Source of the DNA: Mucidula mucida
Lineage: Eukaryota > Basidiomycota > Agaricomycetes > Agaricales > Physalacriaceae
Direction: 5' to 3'
Assembly (NCBI GenBank): GCA_015501055.1
Contig: JADNYV010000373.1
Span: forward strand, 1 to 33,550
Length of the DNA: 33,550 bases
Shown: in pieces, positions 22,450 through 33,550 of the stretch
Layout of the letters: the number at the start of each line of letters is the position of its first letter
How positions within the stretch are numbered: the stretch's first letter is position 1
The notes under the pieces: generated by a model
The model's database searches: none
The model's input: only the letters and a program-made list of their open reading frames with translations
What the model was told of the DNA's origin: nothing
Made by a program: the position numbers and the translations under genes

Positions 22450-22887
22450 GTCTGCAAGACGATGCTATTAGCGTGATTTGAATACTGTTCTGACTGTCGT
22501 TTTACTCAAAGAATGTACCTGCGGCGGTCCGGCCCTGTAGACGGGCCGTTCGTTCGTTTTGCCTTGCATTCTCTTGGTTCATTCACTTGCTTCCAGATGG
22601 CAAATATTCCAGATTCTTTCGCACAAGTGGTTTGTGCGCTGTTTCTGAAAGTCGGGGCATTCAATGCTCGGATGACATCTGCTATGTTTGACGCCACACT
22701 TTCGAGAGTTCTTGATTCAACTTCTGCAAAACGTTTGATTCAAGTTTGTTAATATGCAAGCGAGAAATAACAGAACGTCAGATTCATCACAGATGCGTAG
22801 TAGAGTGCTATTGGTACATAAATGCTAGTATGAGACTGTACAATGCTTTATTAGAGTATATGCGTGTGAGTTGAGTTTAAAAAGTTT
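22450..22887. other. Intergenic between MITE and tel1 3' end
   Basis: About 430 bp containing two overlapping short ORFs on opposite strands (22506-22752), neither recognisable. Probably spacer plus tel1 3' UTR. Confidence 0.35.
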
Positions 22888-25800
22888 CTAGATAACAGAC
22901 ATCCATCCTAGACGCGGGTTAGCAGGTCGTACAACAATAGATGGAAAAGTCATACCAGGAAACATATTCGCCAAATTCTCCGGATCTTTGGCTTCCGCGA
23001 CAAGACCGCTTACGGCCGACACCACACTCAGCGACGGATCCAGCTTGGCAGAAACCCCGCTCAACGCCCTATCCGCCTGTTCCTCCGCATTACCACTGTT
23101 CAGCGTGATACCCACCCCCATCGGAAGGTCCGCCAGTAATCGCCCGACCTCCTCCTCCCGCACAGCGCCGTTTTCCGCCTCCGTCTGGGCCTTGGCCGCA
23201 CGATAGTCGCTCGTCGTCCACAAATGAAGCGGGTCGTATCGGAATACCTCCAAGATCGTCATGATAACGCCACTTCCTTCACGAAGGACCGTAGCGTCTC
23301 CTCAGCACACCGCTGGAAGACGCCGTCCGTCCCAGAAACACCCATACCATCGACGATGTTCGCCGTCATGCGGAATGGGACACGTTCGGGTACCCGAAGA
23401 CGTTTACCTTGATCAAAGGCGATACCAAGATCGATGTGCACGACCTCCCCGGAATGGTTATCCAGCAGGATATTGCTCGTGTGCCGGTCGCCCAATCCGA
23501 GGACATGGCCGACGATGGAGGTTGTGGCGACACTGCGAGTGTAGTTTAGGCGCATCTTAAACCACGCCATCGGATCCTTGTGGTACTCAGTAAAGTAATG
23601 GCGCATAACGGGCGGACACTGTGCCCTGATCTTCTCGAATTCAACGACCATACGCGGCTTGCCCATGAACTCAGCGTGCGCCTTGAGAAGCGCATCGCCA
23701 GCTGTCTTGGTATCCAAGTTGTTTCTGGTTTTGTATCGCCGATGAGCAGCAACAAGCCAGATGCGCATAGGGGTGGTATTGTCAACGAACTCCACACACC
23801 AGCATTGGAAGTGAGAGGGATCACTTTGTAATCGCGAACTGTGAGCTCCCTGCGTTTTGTTTGCCTGTCTCGGACTAGGACGGTATTCACAAGGTCGAAG
23901 ACTTGCTCCATAACAGCGTCCTGACGAAGGTCATCGTTTCCTTCTCCTTTGAACTGTGACAAGTCAATCAAGTTGTCCACAAAATTAACGATAATCATAC
24001 CAGCTGTTTATATCTTTGACCAGTGTGGTCGTAGCAAGTCACAATCTTGGGAAGGTTTATTCCACCCGCAGTGCTGAAGTCGCCGTCGTAGTGATCTAAC
24101 CACGCGCACGACGTGTACTCGGCTGTTCGATCGATGGGCTCATGTACCGTCATTACAGGTATCCGAAGAGTTCGAAAACCCCCCTCCCGCTCTGCTTCTC
24201 TGTCAAACCTAGCTGTGTGATCTTGAGCTTTCCTCTTGGAATAGGGTATTTCTTGTCGGTGCGAGAATACTGCTTGTCGTTTTTGATGGCATATGTTGCC
24301 CACTCAATGGCGGCACGGCAGAAGTACTGAACATCCCGGACACGTTCTCCGAACTTCTTGTCCACAGATATGCGCTGATAAATACTGGAAGCCGCTGCGC
24401 CACGATCCGAACCAGGCTCAGGAGATTTGCCGCTAGCAGCAGTAGAAGAGAGCGTGTCGCTAGCTATGCAGAGAAGGGGATAAACAGAGTGGAAGGGATG
24501 TTCGGAGCACATGCGTGTAATCAAAGCTTGCAAACTGTCTTGGTTGCTGCTCGCTTTTGTCGATAGCCGTGCGACAAGTTGGTGCTAATAATATCTCAGT
24601 GTGTCAATATTTAAAGGACGACGGAACCAGCTTACAGCCAAGAACACGAACTTGCGTGACTGAACGCGAGCAAGTGATGCTGCGACGACAGTACTTATCC
24701 CATCTTCGTCGAAATTGGCGAGCCACAGAGAACACAAGCGGATAGTCGCTTCGTTGTCGAAGTGATCGCTTAACTCCAAACAACGGGCATACATGTCTAT
24801 GGCACGACCCAGGAAGGAGTTTCGCTCGTCTACAATTTGCTGATACCGTTTTTGATCTTTCTGTAGCTGGTGTTCGGCACCTGCTAGGTCTTTCTGGGCG
24901 AGTTTGATGTTAATACCCTGACTTCTGCGATTTTCCTTGACTTCTTGTTTCCGATCCTTGATTTCCCTGCTACGTCTTTCAATGTAGACCCTAAACCTGA
25001 TGTTGTCGGGTGACTTCGCGATGACGGAGTATTGGCTTTCTGCGAAGCGAGCACATGCATGATAGACACTTGCCCGAGATTCATCGTCATCTGAAGCAGG
25101 AGATGCTGCATCGATGGATGTTGCAAAAAACTCGCTCCAGATGGCAGATGGCTTTTCGAGACACGCTTTGGCGGTCCACGTTCCTTTTGCAAAACGGTCA
25201 ATCATGAGGAAGTAAATAACGATTAAGACAGCTCACCAGGCGAGCATTGATTGTGGCGACCGTTGTACTGAATTGGCCAGAGTCGCGAAGTCGTTTCAGC
25301 AGATCAACTGCACGTCGTTCTTCGTTATGAGTCCAAAGGACATTCGCGAACTCCTCGGAAACATCGGGAGGGATAGGATTACAGAGCTCCTCAGCGCGGA
25401 TGACGGCGTTTAGAGCAATTTGGCCTTGCTCTTCAAGCCGTGCCACTTGCGATATGGACAGAAGACATTGCTTCTCAAGAGTCCGTAGCGTTGAAGAAAG
25501 CGGAGTGACCATGTCCCCAATTTTATAACGCTCCTCGCGCTTTTGAGCTGAGTGAATAATAGACAATCGAGTCGCCATGATACTTTCAGCGATCTGAAAA
25601 CTGTTGGTTGTAGATTAGAAAGGCACAGTATCATTGGTTAGAACATGCACTCACTCAAAGTCAGGCTCCAGTTTGGAGAGACTTTCCCACTGAGTAATAT
25701 CAGCGTTCCGGGTGGCTAACAATGTCGGGAAGGGCTCTGATGACCATTGAGATACTTGATGCAAGCAGAGAAGATTACGCAGGACTTCGCGGATCTGCGT

Positions 25801-28800
25801 TACATTTTCCGAACCCAGAGATCGAAGTCTTTCCATTTCTCGGAAAAGAGCGCGCTGGAGGACATCGCGCGCGATAATGTGATCGCGCTCCACATGCAAC
25901 GCACGCAAAGCGAAATACAGTGAGGCCTCCGAACTGTCCTCCCCTTTCCCCTCAGGTATGTCCCAGGTGCTTGTCCGCCAACCTAACTTGTAGGTCATGT
26001 CAAACTGTGCGGTCGGAATCACGCTGCTTTGTGCCGTGATGCTAGCCATCTTGTTGAACCCGAACGCCCCAAACGATTTCAATAGTCCTTCGGCTTGTCG
26101 AGGATCTTGGCTGCCCGCTTCCAACGCCGCTCCATGAAACCGGAAGGCCTTGTCCCACTCACTCTCATGATGAAAGCGGTTCAGCAGGAAACGTCTAAGA
26201 TCGGCGGTCTGGATTCCATAGAAACCATCCGGCTCGTCGATGTTACTGTATATATCGTACATGACTTCTTCGACAATGGCTGCCTGAGAATTGGCGTCAC
26301 CGTTGTATTCCACCGACAGTTCAAGAAACAGGAGAGCCGTCGTGTACGAACCGGTTTTGATTGCACAGCGCGCTAGCAAAACATAGTCGATCTGGAGCCA
26401 TTTGTCGTAACGAAGAGGATCAGGCTCCGACTTGTCGCATTTCAGTGTGCGCAGGTGTAGCACAATGTCGATGATGGCTCGGATACATGAAATGTCAACA
26501 TCGCTCAAGGAGAGGACCGACGTGAAATAACGGCTTAGGGCAAGACTGATGGGTTTATCAGCAGTGGTTTCCTTCTGAAGGATGACTTGAACGAGGACGG
26601 GAAGAATCTGCTGTGCGAAGTTTGGATCATTGGAGATGGTAGACACTAGCTGACCGTAGAAAGCAGCGTCTTGTGATAGAATATCACATAGGAGGGACGT
26701 GATCGCACTAATCCACTTGGTGAAACTGACGGCAGAGTTGATGAGGTCTTGCGAGGCAGACGATAACTCTTCGACCCCGCGAATGGGACGCATGGTCAGA
26801 GAAGCTGGATACACTTGCAGGTAATGGACTTCATCTCCATAAGCGACTGAGCCTCGCAACTCTTTGGTAACACCTACAATGGATCGCAGGGTGCGATACC
26901 CGGCGTGGCGGCGTGTGACTTCGCTACCTCCGGTCATAGCAAGTAAGATGTTGACGATCACAGTCTGAGGAGATATACCCTTCGATTTGATGGGCTTCTC
27001 GTCAGAGTCCTTCGCAAAACCATTAATGCGCCCTTTGTTCCACATAAGCAGATCGGCAAATGCATGAACGTCGTTCAGGTGCAGCTGTGATGTTGAGGAA
27101 TGCTCTCTCGGAGGAGCCAAAAATCCGATGCAAATTCGTCGTGATTATAATCACGTCTATGAGCGAGATCTCTAAGAGACACGACGATTCGAAACTTGTT
27201 TGTTGTGATGCTTGAACCACTGAGAAGGCGAGACATGGATGGCGCAGTGATTCCTTCGAACAGAGTGGCAAGATCGCCCGACAAATTCCTAGACCAGGCT
27301 GGAAGCGCCAATGTAACTTGATCACGTAATGCATCCACACGCGCAACAAGCAAGGTTTGCTTGTCAATCCAGCTGCTCAAGTCGTTCCCCAAGTCTCGAA
27401 GAGACGCATTGGCCGACGTCGAATAGATGTCTGAGATTCGGCAGATCTGAATTAATATGTCCGGAAATCTGGAATCTTTCAGACTAGACGCGTTGTCGCG
27501 ATACAATTTCAAAGTCCAGTTGAGGATGGATTGCGCTCCTCTGGCAAGGTCAGGTTGGTGTAGGATGGAAGTTGCGCTGCGCATGAGAATGTGAAGTAGT
27601 GTCGGGTTGTCAAATGTTTGGTGGCGATAGGCAACCCAGACGCAGGCGCCATTCAGAAGGCGAATCTGCTCGTTAACAATAACACTGTTTTCCATCTTGG
27701 CAAAAATATTTTGCAGGACATGGTATGTCAAGGCGTTGAGGTGGTCGGCCTGTACAAAAGAATCAAGGTATTCAAATGCTCTAATGACGGTAACGGCGTC
27801 AGCGAGAGGAAGGTTGGGACTGTGGGGAAGGAATCCATTAGATCTGCGCAACTCGACGAGAGAATGAAAGACCCTCGATCTGGATCTTTTTTCTGTGTCC
27901 CCTACATCCAGGGATTGGACGATGAAGCTGTTGGGCGAGACATCGTAGTCATCAAGGGCATGAAGGACACATACAAACACAGTATCGAGCTGTGAACAAA
28001 GAAGGTCCTCGAATGTTTCAGCATCTATGCGAGTGGTTTGCATGAGTTCGGAAAGAGCACCGTCTCTTTTGATGAGGCCCTCCTTATCAAAGTGCTTGGG
28101 GTCCAAGTCAATCAGGCGGTGGCCAACTATTTCTCCGAAGCACTCTGTGATGCCATCTTCCTCCAATTTGCCAATCAAGGTGCAATGCGAGCGGAAGAGC
28201 TGCTGTCCTTTGGCGCGAAAGCGTATTGATGCCACGTTGATGGGAGTAAAGGACCTGAACGATAATGCTGCAAACTCCCTACGATCACTTTGACCCAGAA
28301 GATGCGGTGGGAATTGATCAACAGTTTGACCCAATTGGAGTAAACTATAGGCAACTTGTGTACCATACGTTTCAAAGAAAGAGGATGTTTGGGTGAGTCC
28401 TAGTCTTTGAGACGCACGCGTCAACACAATCGATATGATCCTCTCGTAGTCCTTTTTGTATCGGTGGTCCTCAAGTGACACCTGGATGATTTTCCAGTAA
28501 CTGCCTCGTCGTGTGGCTGAGCTCGTTATAAGGGCATTCGCTAGACATAGTGTACGTGTGGTCATTGCCTCGAAGCTGCGTACTTGTCAGAGAAAATTGG
28601 ACAAAGTGTGAAGGACCTACCGGTCGAGATCCTCGCCTGTTGCTGTGCAAAGCGCATCCCAGAAAGGAATAGGATCCTCTTCCCGTATTCTCGCGAACGA
28701 GAACAAGTGAGTACTTGAGACGGCTGCTCGAAAGCGAACCCTCATGTCATGATCTTGATTCATGGCAATGACCATTTCGGGGGGGCTGGATTGAGCCCTT

Positions 28801-31800
28801 TTAGGCCAAGCACGGAACTGAGTATGCCCCAAGAAACGGGCGAGGAAACGGCACGTAACATCCCGCACTTTCCAGGAAATAGCCTGCCCTCCAGCCACAC
28901 TATCCAAGACCCTCTGCAGGAGTTCATCACCAGGGAACTTGTCGTTATCAGGAGGCAGGGACGACCAGAATTCAAAGGTTGAATCGAAGAATTGGATGAT
29001 GAGGAGTTGGAGGGCGGCGTTGTATTTGAACTGGTACGTCTTTACTTTCGAGGATAATTCCAGGATGAACTTATTTAGCGCGTCCATGCTAATGTGAAGA
29101 GTCTTTGCGCGAAATTGTTCGAGGAGAGAACCGCATAACAAGAAGAACGTGGCTGATTGGTTCGTTGCACAGTCTAAGACCATATCGACAAGCTCCTTAT
29201 CACGGGTCGGCGCGTTGGATAAAGACAAAAGGATAGGAACTTTCGTAAGAAGTAGCATGCATATGTCGGCAAGATAGCGACAAGAGTATAGCTCCGAAGA
29301 ATCTTGCTGAATATTTTGGGATTGTGCAAAGTTCGTTCGGATTGTCCCAAATCCATCTTCGGGATCGACATCCATCGCGCTGGAATTCGCGCGACGATCT
29401 GCGGCGGAAATCCCCAAACTCAATGTCCTCAGAATGTTCAGCATCGTCCTACGAATCTCCTGGACGTGTTGCTCCTATCAAAATGTCAGTATCAAGGAAG
29501 GTAGAACAAGGACACGTGTACCTCTAAATTGCGCCATATAGTCTGATGAAAAGCTGTCTTGAGACTTCGCTTGCGCTCTGCATCATAGCGCTCGTCACAA
29601 ATGAGATTCTGGAGCAACTGTGTTTTGATGCCGGAGTGGATGGTAGCCCGGACTAGATCAACATAGGGCTCATCATCCCAAGGACAATCCCCAGTCGATA
29701 TCAAAGGCTCAAGCCCCGCCATGACCAGCCTCTTATCCACCTGGGTAAACCGCGTAGAATCTACTTCGGCAATCAACTTGGCGATAACCTTTCCAGCTAG
29801 CTGAGATACAAGTTTGTTGCTCCGAACACCATTCGAGTTGAGAAGCGCTTGGAACGTGATGGCCACCACAGTCATATCCAACGCTCTTCGCACATTGACC
29901 GCAGACGGTTTAGTGTCTGTGGAGTGAAGACTCCAGCTTGCCACCAGGTTCTCCAGAGATTGATGCATGAATGTCGAAATTCGACGTTGGCGATGACTAG
30001 GTTCGACTAAATGACCATCATTGATATGAGCAGCAATCGATTCCTTCGTCCCCGTAGAGTCATTTGCGGTGGTCAACTCCGGAAGTTCAGCGTTAAGAAG
30101 GAAGTTACGAATGATGGCCGTTCGGTTCTCTTGTTCAGTCGTTTGCACCACCTGGCAACTCGGCAGAACAGGTTTGCATATGATGTCGGCTCCCTTTGTG
30201 AACCCACAGATTGTCTCCAGAAGTAAGAGGAGATCTTTCGTCGTGGATCCTGGGAGAATATCACCTTCCACCCTAGCCAGCTTCCAACACTCAATTAACC
30301 ACGTCAGAACCTTGTCTTCCAACTGCATACGGTAAAGGCGCATGTCTCGACTGGTCTTTTGCAGACAATGAGTCAAAAATAGGCAGACAGAATCATACGG
30401 GTAAGTTGGCCCTTGCACATCGAGATCTTTCGCAAGATTTTCAATGTCAGAGAGTACGCGAGAATGACTCAACGGAGGAGAAGGAAATTGGGGAGAATGT
30501 AGGTCTAGGTGGAGTAGTAACGAGCGTCCTGCGTGGCAAGCAGCACGACATACGCTTGAAACATTCGCACGTCGCACGATGTTGGCCCATATAGAGTCCC
30601 AGGTGGAACCAATTGACGTCCATGTTACGTGTGAGGAAGAAGAACGGCTCAGCCGTCGATCTGCATGCGCGACGCTGGCGATACAGAGGCATGACCATGT
30701 CAGGATGAGGGAATTGGCGACGTTGGAGACGATAATGCTCGATAAAACATTGATAAACTTCTCCTGTAACTCCGCGTGCAGGACTGGCCAATGAAAATCA
30801 ATAATGAAGAGAAGAAGTTGCAGTTCATATATGCGTGTCGACGACGACGAGGGACTATCACTCTGTAAAGAGGACAGAAGCTTGTTGATTGGATCGAGGT
30901 GGGTTCCCCCAATACGGGGTCGCTCCCGTCCGTACGACGCAGCCAATTCGCCCAGCTCGAATAACTGGAAAGAAGTTGAGACATGATATACGCAGCGAAA
31001 CATGGCCGTAATCACCTTAGCAGCGCAGTCCGCCTGTAACTTGAGAATAGTCCAAGTCAGAGCTTGACGGTGGGAGAAGTTGTGCCCTGCACGAAATGCT
31101 CCAGCAACGAATGCCTCTGCATCACCACTGTCATGATCTTTCATATTCATAGTTGTAAAGTCGAGGCGCAAAGCATCGAGGGAAAGTGGAGTCCATTTGT
31201 TGACACCATCGGCATACATCTTAGCCCAGGAACGTTGGACGTCGTCTATCCACTTGTCGACTGCGCCTGGTTTGTCGGTAATGGAAGCCGTAACGTACGG
31301 AAATAGCACATGAAGGACAGATACGAGGCCCTCCTTCAGATGCTTATTTTTGGTGCCCCACAGTGCAGCAAGCCTGCTCCAATACTTGGCAGCAAAAGCG
31401 ACAATCACGTCCCGAGCATTTAACGATATATGTGAAAGGACAGCCAACAGAATTTGCAGGTAGTCATATTGTAGCGACGAGTCAAGGGGAAAGACATCTA
31501 GGAAGATGGCTAACCGCGCCATGACAGAGTGTTCGCGACGCACGAGACGCATATGTACTACGTGTGGTCGAGTGATGATGACAAGTAGGGCGGCAGACTC
31601 GACTTGTTCGTGCGTGGGAGTGGTGAATTGAGTGGGTCGCGATGGATGGGTAAGTCTAGGGCGTTTGGATGGGGATGCATTTGAAGGGCCACGGCGACGC
31701 TTCTTGGAAGGCGACTGAGGTAGTGATTCCACTTCGGAGTCAAGATCGTCCTCTTCCTCGAGAGGCGGTGCAGTAGCAATATCGGTCCCCAATTCATCTC

Positions 31801-32295
31801 CTAAAGGATGTTAAACGCCAGTCCCGCCACATCGTCCCAGCGAGCGCTGGAAACAAGCCACTCGAGATTGCAGGATTCGGACAACACCAAGGTGAATGCT
31901 TTCAGGATGTCAAGGGCGATCGGAAGGCAGAGCCGGCCGCCAGACACAATGACCTTGAGTGATTCATCAATGAAGTAGTAAAACGTGGACTTGTTGAAGT
32001 ACGTGTGACCCTTGTCAATGGTGAAACGAAGAGTGCTCGCCGATTCCATGAAGCGCTTTTCTGCTGCAGCAGTAGTTTTCTTGCAATACAGAGTGTATTC
32101 GCGCCTTATGCACAGGAAAAGGCCTGCCACTAGAGCCATCCATACCCGACGTCCCGGGTCGTCGCCCAAGAGTTCCCTGGCAGCTATTTCGCTGTAGAAC
32201 ACATTTCTGATGGTGGACAAGGCCTCCTGGCGGTCCTTGATTTTATCGCTATCAAGACTGCGAATAGCATCTTTGAGCTGTTGTTCGGGCGCCAT
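22888..32295 (-). CDS. tel1: Tel1/ATM checkpoint kinase, full length (about 3020 residues)
   Basis: PIKK kinase recruited by MRN to DNA double-strand breaks and telomeres; it acts in the nucleus. Coding segments (minus): 29522-32295, 28621-29474, 25655-28575, 25237-25600, 24636-25183, 24001-24584, 22956-23953 and 22888-22907. Start [20 protein letters not shown] gives a TAN-like N-terminus (Tel1-specific) with the RQEAL block. A bipartite [21 protein letters not shown], follows. After a long helical solenoid comes the FAT region ([17 protein letters not shown] type). The kinase domain has [15 protein letters not shown], catalytic loop [17 protein letters not shown] (about 23460-23512), metal-binding [13 protein letters not shown] and [14 protein letters not shown]. 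The C-terminus is a FATC motif, [11 protein letters not shown], spliced to a 20-nt last exon coding WMSVI. Six single-base losses are needed to join the frames (about 31801, 27121, 25237, 24180, 23794, 23270). With them added the total is exactly divisible by three (9069 nt). Length matches ATM/Tel1. Confidence 0.93.
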
Positions 32296-33550
32296 CGTCG
32301 AAGGCGGCGATGGTGGGCTATGTGGGCCGCATATGGGGAGAAGAAGACAAGGACGTGAGGCGCGACCGTGACCGACATCACACGGTGACTCTCACGTGCA
32401 TATCACTGATCATTACCATCATGACCGGGCTTTGACGCGCCAAACAACCTCCGGTGTAAGCGGCGTGTTCGCAGAGGAGATATGCTGAGCGACGACTCGC
32501 GCAGTGCAATGACCGTGTCTAGGTGCTAACGGCTTGCCCAAGCTTTTCCGCTTACGCGAAGCGATTACAGCTCGTCCCACAGCGGCAGTCATGAGCGTCC
32601 TAAGGACTATCTTTCTGGCACCTTCTTTTTCTTTCTCTACTGATACCTTTGGAGCTCCTTCGCCAGTATCTTTTGTTCCTTGGACAATGAACATTCGGGC
32701 CAAAACACGACAGAATGCCTGGTACTGTCATCATATGCGGAGCACGTTCTGTACTCATATCTACTCAGCATTTCGGGGGCACCTCGCAGCGCGGCATGCG
32801 CCAATTATCTCAACAGAGCGTTATCATCGTCGAGGCCAAAAACGAGCTAAATTCAGAAGATGCGATCAAGGCACAATCCTACCACGCAAATTATGTAGTA
32901 CACATCCATACAAGGGAAGGATGACTATCATGTGGAGAAACGCGAGCTTCAATTTCCCTCAGGCAATGTAGTCATGCTCACAAGGGCTTGAGGGGCATGT
33001 TTGACGATGAATGTGTGGCGTCCGATGTTGGGTGAGTCCGTCGAGATTGCGCTAAAGCTCTCCAAGATCTTCTAGTCATGAATATGATTTTTCATGAAAA
33101 TTCGTCACTGCCCGCACTTTTCCAAAAAAAAAATTGCAGGAGGTTCTTTGAGGCTCAAGCCTCTGCAGGAAGGGTCCCGGTTCGTTGAGGTGTCTAAAAT
33201 TAATCGCATTACTACCCGTACGCGTACGAACTTCGAAACTGACATTCCAGGCAAAGCACCAAGGTTCTGCCTCCTCAGCCTCCTCCTTTTCTCGACCTCC
33301 TTTTCGGATCGCAACTACTCTGAGGGGACAACTGTAGCCGTCAATCCGTCAATGAAGACCCTTCAGGCTGGTTGTTTTCGATGGTACTATATACGCGACG
33401 TGCAAATCCTTTGCTGCGAAACTGTCCGTTCATTTCGCTCTCTGGAGTTTCTTGACAATATCGATTTACAGGACATACAGGCCGGTAATACTAAGTTACG
33501 CGTTTGCGTGCGAACCTATCGGTGGCCTCCGGTTCTTGGACTTGAGCGTG
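32296..33550. other. Right-end region upstream of tel1, no firm gene
   Basis: Contains the tel1 promoter. On the minus strand a 91-residue Lys/Glu/Arg-rich ORF from the ATG at 32694 (MFIVQGTKDTGEGAPK) ends at 32419. On the plus strand an ORF from the ATG at 32715 (MPGTVIICGARSVLISTQHF) ends at 32924, and a shifted frame continues with DYHVEKRELQFPSGNVVMLT to about 32990. They overlap partly and I recognise neither. A short palindrome CGTACGCGTACG lies near 33218. The rest, to 33550, shows nothing I can name. Confidence 0.35.
32715..33048 (+). pseudogene. Possible frame-broken coding stretch, unidentified
   Basis: The plus-strand frame from 32715 to 32924 (SVIIVEAKNELNSEDAIKAQ, then YVVHIHTREG) passes, after a one-base shift near 32921, into DYHVEKRELQFPSGNVVMLT, and after another shift into GMFDDECVASDV before a GTGAGT donor-like site near 33044. 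The alternation of charged and hydrophobic residues looks coding, and other genes here show the same one-base breaks. No family is recognised; it could be chance. Confidence 0.25.

Noticed and set aside
21984..22481. Plus-strand ORF of 165 codons and overlapping ORFs in the 22.0-22.5 kb region
   Set aside because: They lie over the hAT-like MITE and arise from its repeated TCGGAC motifs; no protein domain is visible.

Overview
This window is nuclear DNA from a filamentous basidiomycete, most likely an agaricomycete mushroom. Three things point there: genes are densely interrupted by short GT-AG introns (about 35-60 bp), F-box proteins of the agaricomycete-expanded type occur in tandem, and the linoleate dioxygenase (Ppo), Ste20/PAK kinase and Tel1/ATM kinase match the basidiomycete forms of those families. 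No rRNA, tRNA, CRISPR array or bacterial-type operon is visible. Exon boundaries were worked out by hand from splice signals and protein continuity.

Layout. 1-1390 (-): 5' part of a DnaJ/DnaJ-X co-chaperone gene that runs off the left edge. 1840-2693 (-): Ser/Pro-rich protein of unknown function. 3295-3593 (+): 81-residue basic protein behind a TATA box. 3927-5338 (-): eight-exon coiled-coil protein of unknown function, head to head with 5737-7340 (+), a membrane-anchored DUF676 lipase of the Lpl1/Rog1 type. 7814-8056 (+): 80-residue protein behind a TATA box. 8.3-10.4 kb: gene-poor, holding an orphan exon-like ORF, a Tc1/mariner-like MITE (9664-9913) and a nearly perfect 32-bp hairpin (10049-10121). 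10389-12041 and 12273-13898 (-): two tandem F-box paralogs. 14446-18771 (+): psi-factor-producing oxygenase, a fatty-acid dioxygenase fused to a P450-like domain that has lost its central part. 19546-21783 (+): Ste20/PAK kinase, badly frame-broken. 22092-22449: hAT-like MITE with an 8-bp target duplication. 22888-32295 (-): full-length tel1 (ATM kinase). 32.3-33.55 kb: no convincing gene.

The genes are not a metabolic cluster. They read as an ordinary chromosomal stretch of housekeeping and signalling genes: protein folding, lipid-droplet/phospholipid turnover, oxylipin signalling, Cdc42/Rac signalling and the DNA-damage checkpoint. Two small nonautonomous DNA transposons sit in the intergenic gaps.

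The most useful observations are: the two MITEs with identifiable target-site duplications; a Ppo whose P450 half keeps the heme Cys but lacks the ExxR region; GC-AG introns and a 9-nt microexon in that gene; and a window-wide pattern of single-base losses, mostly in short homopolymers, that breaks tel1, ppo and the PAK gene while leaving their protein sequence conserved. That pattern points to assembly error more than gene death. I did not find a convincing new defence or biosynthetic system.
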